Source: Agromyces albus
Lineage (GTDB): Bacteria > Actinomycetota > Actinomycetes > Actinomycetales > Microbacteriaceae
Direction: 5' to 3'
DNA length: 64,000 nucleotides
NCBI RefSeq assembly: GCF_030815405.1
Contig: NZ_JAUSWX010000001.1
Coordinates: 2,914,001 to 2,978,000 of the forward strand
The notes beneath the pieces were generated by a model. The model was not told the origin of the DNA. It searched no databases and worked only from the letters and a program-made list of their open reading frames with translations. This document shows positions 24,830 to 34,180 of this stretch, one piece after another. The first letter of the stretch is position 1. Each line of letters begins with the position of its first letter. Made by a program: the position numbers and the translations under genes.

Positions 24830-26482
24830 TCAGCAGGGAATCAGGTTCATCACGTCATCGCTCAGCGACGGCTCGCCACCGAGGAGGACCAGGTCGCGCA
24901 CGTGCAGGCGGCCGATCTCCTCGAGCACCTCCAGCGGAACGCAGACCTGGGGAACGAGATAGATCGGGGCGAACCACGATCCCGCGAGAGCGGCACCCGC
25001 GAGGGCGTCGGGGAACGAGTACCCCGTGGCGAGGAATGCCGCGTCGGCGAGCGGGAACGACTTCTGGTTCGTGATCAGCGACGTGGCGAAGCGGTCGGCG
25101 CCGTTCCGGCGATACGACTCGAGGATGAAGGGGAGCTCGTCGATGCTCTTCTTCAGGCCGGCAGACACGCTCGGTTCACCACCGGCGATGACGACCTTCT
25201 CGATGTCGAGCTCGTCGAGCAACGTCTTCGTCCCGGAGTCGACCGTGCTCAGCCCGCCGTTCACGAGGATGACCGGGGCGTACTCGTTCGCTGCAGCCGG
25301 AGCGGCCGAGAGCGCGTCGGGGAAGTTCATCCCGGTCGCGAGGTATGCCGTGCGGTTGTCGCTGCCGCCCCAGAAGTAATCCGCGACCAAGCGCGACGTC
25401 TCGAAGCGGTCCGCGCCATTGAAACGGATCACGTCAGTCGTGTATCCCCGCAGCTGGTTCTCGACCTGAATCGAGACCGACGGCGTACCGCCCACGATAT
25501 AGATCGTCGTCGGCGCGAGGCGAGCGAGCTCCGCCATCACCGAATCGGTCATCCCGGCGGGCATCGTCAGCAGGATCGGCGCGCCGATGCGTGCCGCCGC
25601 AGGACCCGCACTGAGCGCGTCGGGGAAGTCCATGCCGTTGACGATGAAGACCTCATCACTGCCCTGCTGATACCCGGCCTGCGAGATCTGCACCGAAGTG
25701 GCGAACCGGTCGGCACCGAAGAGCCGACTCATCCAGACGCCACCCGGACCGACCGTCGCATCGAATCCCGTGAGCTGCTGATCAGCAGCCACTTCCACCG
25801 GCGTACTCGCGAAGATGAAGTCCGAGTCCTCCCAATAGACGGTGGAGACGAGCGCCTGGTCGCTCGGGTCACCGAAGCGCAGCGTGTACGTTCCCGCCGG
25901 AAGACCCGGGATCGTGTAGGCGCCGTTCGCATCGGCGACCGCGCGGTAGCCGAAGCGCTCGTACTCGCCCGTCCCGTAGTCGTACAGGAAGACGGCTGCC
26001 GCAGCCTGCGGGTTGGTGCTCTCGGCGAAGCTGATCACGCCCGAGAGCGTCGAACCGATCTCGAGTTGCGCGTTGAGACCGGTGAGCGGCACGGCGCCGA
26101 CTTCGACGATCTGGGACTGCGCCTCATACGGCGTATTGCCCAGCCACGTGGCTGCAGAGTTGGCGCCGCAGCAGTTGTTCGATTCGAAGTGGATGCGATA
26201 GCGGCCCGGTTGGGCGTACAGGGTGAAGGCGCCGCCGTCGCTGCTGGGAGTGGAGTACGCGATGTCGCCTGAGCCGGAGAGGCTGTAGAGGGAGACCTGG
26301 ATTCCTGGTTGCGGCGCGTAGCCCCCTCCGCCGAGCTCGGCGGTGACGACGCCCTGCAGGCTGACGCTGTCAGCCGCACTGGCGGGCGCCGCGGTCGCGG
26401 CGACGAGGAACCCGGCCGCGAGCAGGGGTGAGAGCACCATCGCCGTCAGCCTGCGCGCGATGGAGGGAAGTGTTCGGGTCAA
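24830..26482 (-). CDS. secreted CWB2 protein, paralogue of the preceding gene
   Basis: This 550-residue protein has a Sec signal peptide with cleavage near TAAPASAADS, two Cna-B-like domains (GGAFTLYAQPGRYRIHF and GAYTIPGLPAGTYTLRFGD), and three CWB2 repeats (GADRFATS, GADRFETS, GADRFATS, each followed by FPDAL and LA.AP). It has an extra CCG pair near residue 105 that the paralogue lacks. It is predicted to sit on the cell wall. The two genes differ throughout but align end to end, so the duplication is not recent, even though the 3' repeat is identical. Confidence 0.88.
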   Translation of the reverse strand: MTRTLPSIARRLTAMVLSPLLAAGFLVAATAAPASAADSVSLQGVVTAELGGGGYAPQPGIQVSLYSLSGSGDIAYSTPSSDGGAFTLYAQPGRYRIHFESNNCCGANSAATWLGNTPYEAQSQIVEVGAVPLTGLNAQLEIGSTLSGVISFAESTNPQAAAAVFLYDYGTGEYERFGYRAVADANGAYTIPGLPAGTYTLRFGDPSDQALVSTVYWEDSDFIFASTPVEVAADQQLTGFDATVGPGGVWMSRLFGADRFATSVQISQAGYQQGSDEVFIVNGMDFPDALSAGPAAARIGAPILLTMPAGMTDSVMAELARLAPTTIYIVGGTPSVSIQVENQLRGYTTDVIRFNGADRFETSRLVADYFWGGSDNRTAYLATGMNFPDALSAAPAAANEYAPVILVNGGLSTVDSGTKTLLDELDIEKVVIAGGEPSVSAGLKKSIDELPFILESYRRNGADRFATSLITNQKSFPLADAAFLATGYSFPDALAGAALAGSWFAPIYLVPQVCVPLEVLEEIGRLHVRDLVLLGGEPSLSDDVMNLIPC

Positions 26483-26597
26483 GGGGTCTCCTGTTCAGAT
26501 GTAGGGCTGGGCCGATCCTATGAGCAAAGCAACCATCCGCGCTTGACCCCCCGAACGGGGCGGGCAAGCGGTTGTCTGGCTGATCATCACGACACAC

Positions 26598-26628
26598 TTC
26601 ACAGCCAACCGCCGGATTGTGTAACAAT
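26598..26628 (+). promoter_or_regulatory. candidate promoter of the EamA gene, leaderless start
   Basis: TTCACA (26598-26603) and TAACAAT (26622-26628) are separated by 18 bases. The expected transcription start falls on or next to the ATG at 26635, and no ribosome binding site is present. Leaderless mRNAs are common in actinobacteria. Confidence 0.5.
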
Positions 26629-26634
26629 ATGGCC

Positions 26635-27597
26635 ATGCCTTTCGTGCTCTTCGTGCTGCTCGCAGCGGCCTGCTTCGGCACGACCGGAACGGCGCAAGCG
26701 CTCGGGCCCGAGGCGAGCGCTGAGTCCGTCGGCGCAGCGCGCATCCTCATCGGCGGCGGCGGGCTCGCGGCCGTCGCCCTGATCCTTCACTTCGCCGGGG
26801 GTCGGCGGAACGGCGCGACCGGGACATCCGCCGCGCCGACGCTCGGCGTCGCCCGGGTCGCGACCCTCGCGAGCCCGGGCGGGCGCCTGCCGTGGTGGCT
26901 CCTCGTCGCGATCGGCGCCCTGGGCGTGCTCGCCTACCAGCCGGCGTTCTTCGCGGGCACCGCGGCGAACGGCGTCGCGGTCGGCACCGTCGTCGCCCTC
27001 GGCTCCGCACCGGTCATCACCGGTGCACTCGATTGGGCGCTGCGCCGCCGCTACCCCGGCCACCGCTGGCTCGTCGCCACGGTGATCGCGACCGTGGGCG
27101 TCGCGATCCTCGCTGCAGCGACCTCGCCGGGCGATGCCGCTGCCGAGCCCACCGGCCTCCTCGCCTCGCTCGGCGCGGGCGCCTCGTACGCCGTCTACAC
27201 GCTCGCCGCCAAGGCGCTCCTCGATCGGGGCTGGAGCGCGACCGGCAGTATGGGGGCCCTCTTCGGCACCGCGGCGGTCGCAAGTCTCCCTCTCCTGCTG
27301 ACGACGGATGCCGCGTGGCTCGCGACCGGCCCGGGGCTCGCCATGGCGCTCTGGCTCGGGCTCGTCGCGACCACCCTGGCGTACGTGCTCTTCGGCATCG
27401 GACTCAACGAACTCGCGCCCGCCACCGTCTCGACGCTCACGCTCGCCGAGCCCCTGACGGCCGGGATCCTCGGCGTCGCGCTCCTCGGCGAGACCCTCTC
27501 CGCGGGAGCGGTCATCGGGCTCGTCGTGCTCTCGGCGGGCATCCTCGTGCTCGCCGCCTCCGGTACCCGTCGTACCCCTGTGCCGTCCCCGACCTGA
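26635..27597 (+). CDS. EamA-family (DMT superfamily) transporter
   Basis: This 320-residue protein has ten predicted membrane helices in two EamA halves. The first half starts FVLFVLLAAACFGTTGTAQA, and the second has the conserved LAEPLTAGILGVALLGETLS before the last helix. Members export amino acids, nucleobases or drugs; the substrate is unknown. ATG codons at 26629 and 26635 are both possible. I prefer 26635 because it coincides with the predicted transcription start. The gene ends with a short Arg/Pro tail. Confidence 0.85.
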   Translation: MPFVLFVLLAAACFGTTGTAQALGPEASAESVGAARILIGGGGLAAVALILHFAGGRRNGATGTSAAPTLGVARVATLASPGGRLPWWLLVAIGALGVLAYQPAFFAGTAANGVAVGTVVALGSAPVITGALDWALRRRYPGHRWLVATVIATVGVAILAAATSPGDAAAEPTGLLASLGAGASYAVYTLAAKALLDRGWSATGSMGALFGTAAVASLPLLLTTDAAWLATGPGLAMALWLGLVATTLAYVLFGIGLNELAPATVSTLTLAEPLTAGILGVALLGETLSAGAVIGLVVLSAGILVLAASGTRRTPVPSPT

Positions 27598-27656
27598 CGA
27601 GCGCCGGGCGCCCGCGTGCCGAGGCGAGTGTCGGTCGGCGGCGCTAGCGTCGCACC

Positions 27657-28355
27657 ATGGATGTCATGCTCATTCCCGGTTTCTGGCTTGACGCGTCCTC
27701 GTGGCAGCAGGTGACCCCGCTCCTCGAAGAAGCCGGCCACCGCGTGCATCCCCTCACCCTGCCGGGGCTCGAGTCCGTCGACGCCGATCGCTCGAGCATC
27801 GGCCTGCGCGATCATGTCGACGCGGTCGTGGCCGCCGTCGATGCACTCGAGGGCGAGGTCGTGCTCGTCGGGCACTCCGGCGGCGGCGCGATCGCACACG
27901 GCGTCGCCGACGCCCGGCCCGACCGCATCGCACGTGTCGTCTACGTCGACGCCGGTCCGCTCGGCGAGGGCAACGCGATCAACGCCGAACTGCCCATCGA
28001 GGGGCACGACGTTCCGTTGCCCGGCTGGTCGGAGTTCTCCGACGAAGACCTCGTCGATCTCACCGACGACCTGCGCGAGTCGTTCCGCGCGCGGGCGATC
28101 CCCGAGCCGGCTCGCGTGGCGACCGACCCGATGGAGCTGAGCGACGAACGCCGCTTCGACGTGCCCATCACGGTCATCGCCTGCGAGTTCCCGAGCTCGA
28201 TGCTCACCGAGTGGATCGCCGCCGGCAGCCCGTTCACGCTCGAACTCGCGAAGGTGAAGCACGTCGACTACGTCGACCTGCCCACGGGGCACTGGCCCCA
28301 GTTCACGAAGCCGGTTCAGCTTGGGCAGGCTATCGTCGCGGCGATCGGGCGGTAA
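27657..28355 (+). CDS. alpha/beta-hydrolase family esterase
   Basis: This 232-residue hydrolase has oxyanion motif PGFWLDASSW near residue 8, nucleophile elbow GHSGGG at about residue 72, and the late histidine in DLPTGHWPQF. It belongs to the small salicylate-esterase/MES-like group, whose members lack a large cap. The substrate is not known. The protein has no signal peptide and acts in the cytoplasm. It stands alone, with the EamA gene upstream on the same strand (59-bp gap). Confidence 0.82.
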   Translation: MDVMLIPGFWLDASSWQQVTPLLEEAGHRVHPLTLPGLESVDADRSSIGLRDHVDAVVAAVDALEGEVVLVGHSGGGAIAHGVADARPDRIARVVYVDAGPLGEGNAINAELPIEGHDVPLPGWSEFSDEDLVDLTDDLRESFRARAIPEPARVATDPMELSDERRFDVPITVIACEFPSSMLTEWIAAGSPFTLELAKVKHVDYVDLPTGHWPQFTKPVQLGQAIVAAIGR

Positions 28356-28433
28356 GGCTCCCTGCCGGCTCCACGCGAGACGGGCCGGCCTCTGGTGCGC
28401 GCTGCTCCGCGTCACCCCGGCTGGCGAGCTTGA

Positions 28434-29314
28434 TCAGAGTGCCGAGCCGTCGACAGCGAAGGTGTCGCACGCGCCGGCTCCCTGGTCGAAGCCCGTCTCG
28501 AACCACCGCACGCGTTGCTCGCTCGTGCCGTGCGTGAAGGTATGCGGCGAGACCTGGCCTTGCGTGGCCTCCTGGATGCGGTCGTCTCCGACGGCGGCCG
28601 CCGCGTCGAGAGCACTCGTGTACTGCTCCGGCGTGATCTCCTGCAGGAACGGCACGCCGCTCTCGTCGGGCACGGTCGACGCGTCGGCTGCCCACGCCCC
28701 GGCGAAGCAATCGGCCTGCAGCTCGACGCGCACGGCGTTCGACGTCGGCCCCGTCTGGCCGTCTTGGGAGCGCTCGAGTATGCCCGCGATGTTCTGCACG
28801 TGGTGGCCCCACTCGTGCGCGATCACGTACATCTCGGCGAGCGGTCCGCCGCTCGAACCGAATCGGCTGCGGAGCTCGTCGTAGAACGTCACGTCGATGT
28901 AGATGGTCTGGTCGGGCGGGCAGTAGAACGGACCTGTCGCCGACGACGCCCCGCCGCATCCCGTATTCACTGCACCATCGAAGAGCGCCAGGTCGCGGGG
29001 GGGCCGGCATAGGCGAGCCCGATCTCCGGGCCGCCCTGCTGCGACCAGTACGCCTCGAGCGAGGCGGAAGCGCCCTTCATGCGGCACTCGATGTTCTCGT
29101 TCGCGTCGGCACCCGTGAGGCACTGCTCGAGCGACGAGTCGGTCGTGGCAGGCTGACCGCCGCCACCCACCAGGCCCGACAGGTCGACGCCGAGGAGCTG
29201 CGAGAGCAGGAACAATGCGACCACACCGAGCCCGCCGCCGACGGCGATTCCCGTGTTCCGGCCGCGCTTGGAAGCCTTGCCGCCGCCGATGTCGGCGTTC
29301 GGGTTGAACGTCAT
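28434..29314 (-). pseudogene. neutral zinc metallopeptidase (YpfJ type), frameshifted
   Basis: Residues 1 to about 102 (MTFNPNADIGGGKASKRGRN, one membrane helix at about 22-44, then ECRMKGASASLEAYW) are in one frame. The rest (LALFDGAVNTGCGG, and MYVIAHEWGHHVQ with the HExxH zinc site) is in another. They join at a run of seven C on the coding strand (28997-29003). One base more, or two fewer, restores a protein of about 294 residues, the usual length. YpfJ-type proteins are single-pass membrane proteins with an outward protease domain. The active site is intact. The break in a homopolymer makes sequencing error likely. Confidence 0.85.
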
Positions 29315-29323
29315 GGATCGACG

Positions 29324-30577
29324 CTACTCCGGCGCGTCGTCCTGACGCAGCCCCTTGCCTATGGCGTCGTGGGCGTGCTCGCGGTCGCCGTCATCGCTCT
29401 GCTCGCGGTCGCCGTCATCGACGCCAGCGCTATCGCCAGCGTCGTCGTGATCGCCGTGCTCGTGGTCGCCGTCATCGCCAGCGCCAGCGTCGTCGTTATC
29501 GCGATCGTCTCCGCGCTCGCCGCCGTCGTCGTCGCCGAAGTCGCCGCCCTCATCGCCGTCGTCATCGTCGTCGTCGCCATCGCCGTCGCGGTCGTCGTCG
29601 TCATACTCGTCGTCGCGGGGAGCGCCCGAGAAGCGGTCGGTGGCCTCGATGAGTGCGTCGAGGATCCCCGGCTCGTCGAAGGCGTGCCCGGCGTCGGCGA
29701 TGATGCGCAGGTCGGCTTCGGGCCAGGCTCGGTGCAGGTCCCACGCGGTCATCGCGGGCGTGCACATGTCGTATCGTCCCTGCACGATGACGGCCGGGAT
29801 GTCGGTGAGGCGCGTGGCATCCCGAATCAACTGCCCGTCCTCCCACCAGCCGCCGTGCCGGAAGTAGTGGTTCTCGATCCGGGCGAACGCCGTCGCGAAC
29901 TCGGGGGTCGTGAATCGTGCGATCGTGTCGGCTTGCGGCAGGAGCGTGATCGTCGAGGCCTCCCAGCGCGCCCAGGCCGCTGCGGCCGGCTCGTGCACCT
30001 CCGGATTCGGATTCTTCAAGAGGCGCGCGTAGGCCTCGATGAGGTGCCCGCGTTCGAGCAGGGGAACGGGGGCGATGAAGTCCTCCCAGAGATCGGGGTA
30101 CACCGCCGATGCGCCGCCTTCGTAGAACCAGTCGAGCTCCTGGCGGCGCAAGGTGAAGATGCCGCGCAGCACGAGCTCCGTCACTCGCTCGGGGTGCGTC
30201 TGGGCGTAGGCGAGGCCCAGGGCGCTTCCCCACGAGCCGCCGAACACGAGCCAGCGGTCGATGCTGAGGTGCTCGCGCAGTCGCTCCATGTCGGCGACGA
30301 GGTGCCAGGTCGTGTTCGCCGAGAGGTCGGCCTCAGGTTCGCTCGCGTGCGGGATCGAGAGTCCGCAGCCGCGCTGGTCGAAGAGCACGATCCGGTACTG
30401 CTCTGGGTCGAAGAGCCGCCGGTGCTCGGGCGTCGTGCCGGCACCGGGGCCACCGTGCAGAAACACCGCCGGCTTGCCCGACAGATTTCCGGAGATCTCC
30501 CAATAGATGTGCTGTCCGTCGCCGACGTCGAGCATGCCTGTCTCAAGCGGCTCGATCTCGGGATACAACTCGCGCAT
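29324..30577 (-). CDS. pip: prolyl aminopeptidase (proline iminopeptidase) with a long Asp-rich C-terminal tail
   Basis: Residues 1-320 are a normal S33 peptidase: oxyanion motif HGGPGAGTT, QRGCGLS, nucleophile elbow GGSWGS, and late histidine in DAGHAFDEPG. It releases N-terminal proline from peptides. The protein does not end at the usual place. A 97-residue low-complexity tail follows, of which about 40 residues are aspartate, with glycine, histidine and arginine between. Part of the DNA of the tail is made of near-identical 22-bp units (29379-29422). The last residues (AIGKGLRQDDAPE) are of normal composition. Such a tail is unknown to me in this family. It would add strong negative charge and may bind metal. 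Confidence 0.88.
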   Translation of the reverse strand: MRELYPEIEPLETGMLDVGDGQHIYWEISGNLSGKPAVFLHGGPGAGTTPEHRRLFDPEQYRIVLFDQRGCGLSIPHASEPEADLSANTTWHLVADMERLREHLSIDRWLVFGGSWGSALGLAYAQTHPERVTELVLRGIFTLRRQELDWFYEGGASAVYPDLWEDFIAPVPLLERGHLIEAYARLLKNPNPEVHEPAAAAWARWEASTITLLPQADTIARFTTPEFATAFARIENHYFRHGGWWEDGQLIRDATRLTDIPAVIVQGRYDMCTPAMTAWDLHRAWPEADLRIIADAGHAFDEPGILDALIEATDRFSGAPRDDEYDDDDRDGDGDDDDDDGDEGGDFGDDDGGERGDDRDNDDAGAGDDGDHEHGDHDDAGDSAGVDDGDREQSDDGDREHAHDAIGKGLRQDDAPE

Positions 30578-30588
30578 GCCTCAGGGTA

Positions 30589-30619
30589 GGCGTAGCGACG
30601 GATGCCGCGTCGCTACGCC
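30589..30619 (-). terminator. 12-bp stem hairpin at the end of the 30613 gene
   Basis: Arms GGCGTAGCGACG (30589-30600) and CGTCGCTACGCC (30608-30619) enclose a 7-base loop. The hairpin overlaps the stop codon of the membrane protein gene on the minus strand and could end that transcript. The loop contains the genome-wide word GATGCCG. Confidence 0.55.
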
Positions 30620-31278
30620 ACGCGCAAACGAGCGACGCGGCATCCGATGACGATCCACCACACGGGGTAGAGCAGCCAGCACGGCACGCCGATCGCACCG
30701 GCCAGGCTGTAGGAGGCGACCTGGGCGACGGAAGCTTCGGGCAGCGCAGCGCCGGCCAGGGCGATCACCACCGCCGCAACGAGCGCGATGCCCATGATCC
30801 GACCCCACTTCGCGACGGCGGGCGGAAGCGCACCCGTCTGCAGGCCGACCGTGGAGGCCATCGCGAGCCATGCGTAGATGACCGCCACGGCGGGCAGGGA
30901 CAGAGCGAGCTGCACGTCGAATCCGACGGCGCCCGCGAGCAGCAGCACCGTCGCGAGCGCGATCACGGCGACGGCGACGATGAAGACGACCGTCATCGCA
31001 CGCAGCGATCGACTCCTCGGCAGGACGGCCACCAGGCTGGTCGCGGCGAGCGCGTGCGCGGGCGCGAACACGACGCCCGTCACGTCGTTCGCGGGCGCGA
31101 GCCAGGACCACTCGCTCCCGCTCTCGCTCATCGGAGGTCCGAGCGCGGAGAAGAACACGAGGAAGAGCACCCCGAGACAGCCACCGGCTCCCGCGACGAG
31201 CGCCCACAGGCGCAGTCGCGAGAGCGCCCGGCGATCAGCCGCCGCGTCGCTGCCCGGCGCGTGGACCTGGCGTGTCAT
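30613..31278 (-). CDS. putative six-helix membrane protein
   Basis: This 221-residue protein has six hydrophobic segments (the first is LWALVAGAGGCLGVLFLVFF, then four in the middle, and the last is VPCWLLYPVWWIVIGC). It has the general plan of DUF4386-like proteins, but I cannot name the family firmly. There are no catalytic motifs. It follows another small membrane protein gene with a 46-bp gap and is probably in the same operon. The start at 31278 gives a short polar N-terminus before the first helix. Confidence 0.65.
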   Translation of the reverse strand: MTRQVHAPGSDAAADRRALSRLRLWALVAGAGGCLGVLFLVFFSALGPPMSESGSEWSWLAPANDVTGVVFAPAHALAATSLVAVLPRSRSLRAMTVVFIVAVAVIALATVLLLAGAVGFDVQLALSLPAVAVIYAWLAMASTVGLQTGALPPAVAKWGRIMGIALVAAVVIALAGAALPEASVAQVASYSLAGAIGVPCWLLYPVWWIVIGCRVARLRVA

Positions 31279-31324
31279 TCCGGCTCGTTCCCGGCGGTGC
31301 GACCGCGCCGGAACGCCGGCCCCG

Positions 31325-31798
31325 TCATGGCGACGACGACGGCACGGCCTCAGGCTCCTCGTCCGGGGTCGTTGCGCGGGCCGGAGTCGAGAACGCGAGC
31401 CGCTTCGACCGACGCAGCACGATCGTCGACACCCACAGGATCGCGAGACCGTTGATCGCGTGGAAGCCCAGCATGATCGTTCCCGACATGGTGACATGCC
31501 CGTCGGGCGGCGGCGTGCTTCCGGTGAGCAGGCCGGTGAGGATGAACAGCACCGTCTGGAAGAGCAGCAGTCCGAGCGCCAGGAACGTGAGTCCGATCGT
31601 TCCGCGGCCCGCTCTCGCAAGCGCCGCGGAGATGATCCACAGGATGATGAGCACCGGGAGCACCATCCGGCCGTTCGTGCCGTGGATGGCGGACAGTTCG
31701 TCTTCCGGTTCACTGAACACGCCGATGGCGGCGAAGTAGAACTGCACGACGACGGCGAGCACGACGAGCCCGCTGAGAACGAAGAACACCTTGCGCAT
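31325..31798 (-). CDS. putative four-helix membrane protein, DUF6220-like
   Basis: This 157-residue protein has four membrane segments. The first starts right at the N-terminus (VFFVLSGLVVLAVVVQFYFA). His/Gly motifs in the loops (AIHGTNGRMV and MLGFHAINGLA) recall heme- or quinone-binding small membrane proteins of the DUF6220 type. The C-terminal 25 residues are Pro/Ser/Glu-rich and cytoplasmic. The ATG at 31798 is chosen because the longer frame has no ribosome binding site and adds an Arg-rich polar leader. The 268 bp between this gene and malate dehydrogenase show no gene. Confidence 0.6.
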   Translation of the reverse strand: MRKVFFVLSGLVVLAVVVQFYFAAIGVFSEPEDELSAIHGTNGRMVLPVLIILWIISAALARAGRGTIGLTFLALGLLLFQTVLFILTGLLTGSTPPPDGHVTMSGTIMLGFHAINGLAILWVSTIVLRRSKRLAFSTPARATTPDEEPEAVPSSSP

Positions 31799-32057
31799 TT
31801 TCGGCTCCAATGACGAAAAGCGGAGGCGGTGGTTGCTCCTGTGCCGCGCCCCCGGGACGGACGAGGAGATGTCGCGAGTCAGTCGCACTGGTGGGTGCGT
31901 GGTTCTGACTCGTTCAGGCTTGCGTTCGGTTCAGGGCAAACCTAGAGCAGACCGTGCCCACCGCGGAAGCACCCCGATCAGGTGACGCGAACGAACACGA
32001 TCGTGACCGGAGTGCAGCCCTTCGCACAGCTCTGAGGCCCGGCACGCAGCGGCGTAG

Positions 32058-33077
<1,020 letters not shown>

Positions 33078-33106
33078 CCGGCAGGCGATCGACCTAGGCT
33101 TGGGGG

Positions 33107-33280
33107 ATGGCCGACTCCTCCCCCAACGCCCGTCGCACGCAGCTCATCGTCGGACTCGTCGTGGGGGCGATCGTCGGCGTCGGCGTGAGCCTGTGGACAG
33201 GGTTCTGGCTCTGGCTGGCAGCCGGGCTCGTCGTCGGGCTTGCCACGGGCGCCCTCATGAAGCCGCCGCCGACGAGTTAG
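33107..33280 (+). CDS. small two-helix membrane protein
   Basis: This 57-residue frame begins MADSSPNARRTQLIVGLVVG and has two Gly/Val-rich membrane segments around a WTGFWLWLA turn. It ends GALMKPPPTS. It follows mdh by 29 bases and its stop overlaps that of the convergent TetR gene by three bases. Codon use is normal for the genome. GGGGG precedes the ATG. Similar mini-proteins accompany many actinobacterial housekeeping genes, but the function is unknown. Confidence 0.7.
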   Translation: MADSSPNARRTQLIVGLVVGAIVGVGVSLWTGFWLWLAAGLVVGLATGALMKPPPTS

Positions 33281-34104
33281 TCGAGGCGCGCTTCGCCGGC
33301 ACGCGTTTCGCCGGCACGCGTTTTGCCGGCACGCGTTTCGCCGACGTCGGCGATATACGACTCGATGCCGTCGATGATGCGCGCGAGTCCGAACTCGAAG
33401 GCACGTGCCGGGTCGGCGGCTGCGGCGTACGCCTCGCCCGCCGCCTGTCCGACGCGTCCCGAGATCTCGTACCGACCCGGCTCCATGACCTGCTCGAGGA
33501 TCGGGGCGTTGCGCTCCCACCACTCCTGGTCGCTCTCGTCGGTCGCGCGCAGGAGCCGCTCGGCATCGACGAAGGCACGCGCCGGGCCCGACACGTACCC
33601 GACCACGAGCGTGATGACCTGGTCCATGTCGAGATCAGTGAGCCCGAGACCCTCGATGGCCGTGAGTGCCCACTCCCAGCGGTCCGACACGTTCGGCCCG
33701 AGCGGAGGGCGACTCGTGTCGATCGTGAGCAGCCACGGGTGGCGCAGGTAGTCGCGCCACTGGATTCGGGCGATGCGCTCGAGGCGCTCGCGCGATGAAC
33801 CGGTGTGCGGCGGCAACTCCTGCTCCCCCGCGACCTGGTCGAACATGAGGTCGATGAGCTCGGCCTTGCCCGGCACGTAGGTGTAGACCGACATGGGCTT
33901 GAGCCCGAGCCGGTCGGCGATGCGCCGCATCGACACCGCCTCGATGCCCTCTTCGTCGGCGAGCTGGATGGCGGTGCTCACGACCTCGTCGACGCTCGAT
34001 CGCTGCTTCGGCCCCCGCGAGCCGGTGGGCTCGCCGAGCCGATCGCGCCACAGCAGCGCGAGCGTTCGGTCAGGCTCGCCACGGCCCGTCGATTCGGTCG
34101 ACAT
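33277..34104 (-). CDS. TetR-family repressor of the neighbouring ABC exporter
   Basis: This 275-residue TetR protein has its helix-turn-helix at about residues 45-75 (MRRIADRLGLKPMSVYTYVP). The TetR_C_1 ligand domain follows (LRHPWLLTIDTSRPPLGPN), as in regulators of DrrAB-like ABC-2 exporters. It is divergent from such an exporter, with palindromes in between. The last 20 residues are the repeated GETRAGKTRAGETRAG, encoded by three 15-bp repeats. They lie outside the TetR fold. The stop overlaps the stop of the convergent small gene. Confidence 0.88.
   Translation of the reverse strand: MSTESTGRGEPDRTLALLWRDRLGEPTGSRGPKQRSSVDEVVSTAIQLADEEGIEAVSMRRIADRLGLKPMSVYTYVPGKAELIDLMFDQVAGEQELPPHTGSSRERLERIARIQWRDYLRHPWLLTIDTSRPPLGPNVSDRWEWALTAIEGLGLTDLDMDQVITLVVGYVSGPARAFVDAERLLRATDESDQEWWERNAPILEQVMEPGRYEISGRVGQAAGEAYAAAADPARAFEFGLARIIDGIESYIADVGETRAGKTRAGETRAGEARLD
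33295..33339. repeat. three tandem 15-bp repeats inside the TetR gene
   Basis: The unit GCCGGCACGCGTTTC occurs at 33295-33309, 33310-33324 (one mismatch) and 33325-33339. It keeps the frame and adds the pentapeptide ETRAG or KTRAG to the C-terminus of the regulator. Copy-number change would lengthen or shorten the tail without a frameshift. Confidence 0.9.
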
Positions 34105-34129
34105 CGGGCTAGTCTACTTTCTCCATATG

Positions 34130-34169
34130 GTGTACGGTGTCACTCGGAATAATTCCGTACGCCGTACGT
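34130..34169. promoter_or_regulatory. nested palindromes between the TetR gene and the ABC exporter
   Basis: Two imperfect inverted 11-mers, GTGTACGGTGT (34130-34140) and ACGCCGTACGT (34159-34169), enclose a perfect 13-bp palindrome CGGAATAATTCCG (34145-34157). The block stands 11 bases before the exporter start codon and 25 bases from the TetR start. It is a good candidate for the TetR operator. Confidence 0.6.
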
Positions 34170-34180
34170 TAAGGAGAACG

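Noticed and set aside
28321..28884. A 187-codon plus-strand frame opposite the metallopeptidase
   Set aside because: It overlaps the HEWGH domain in antisense and shows no independent features.
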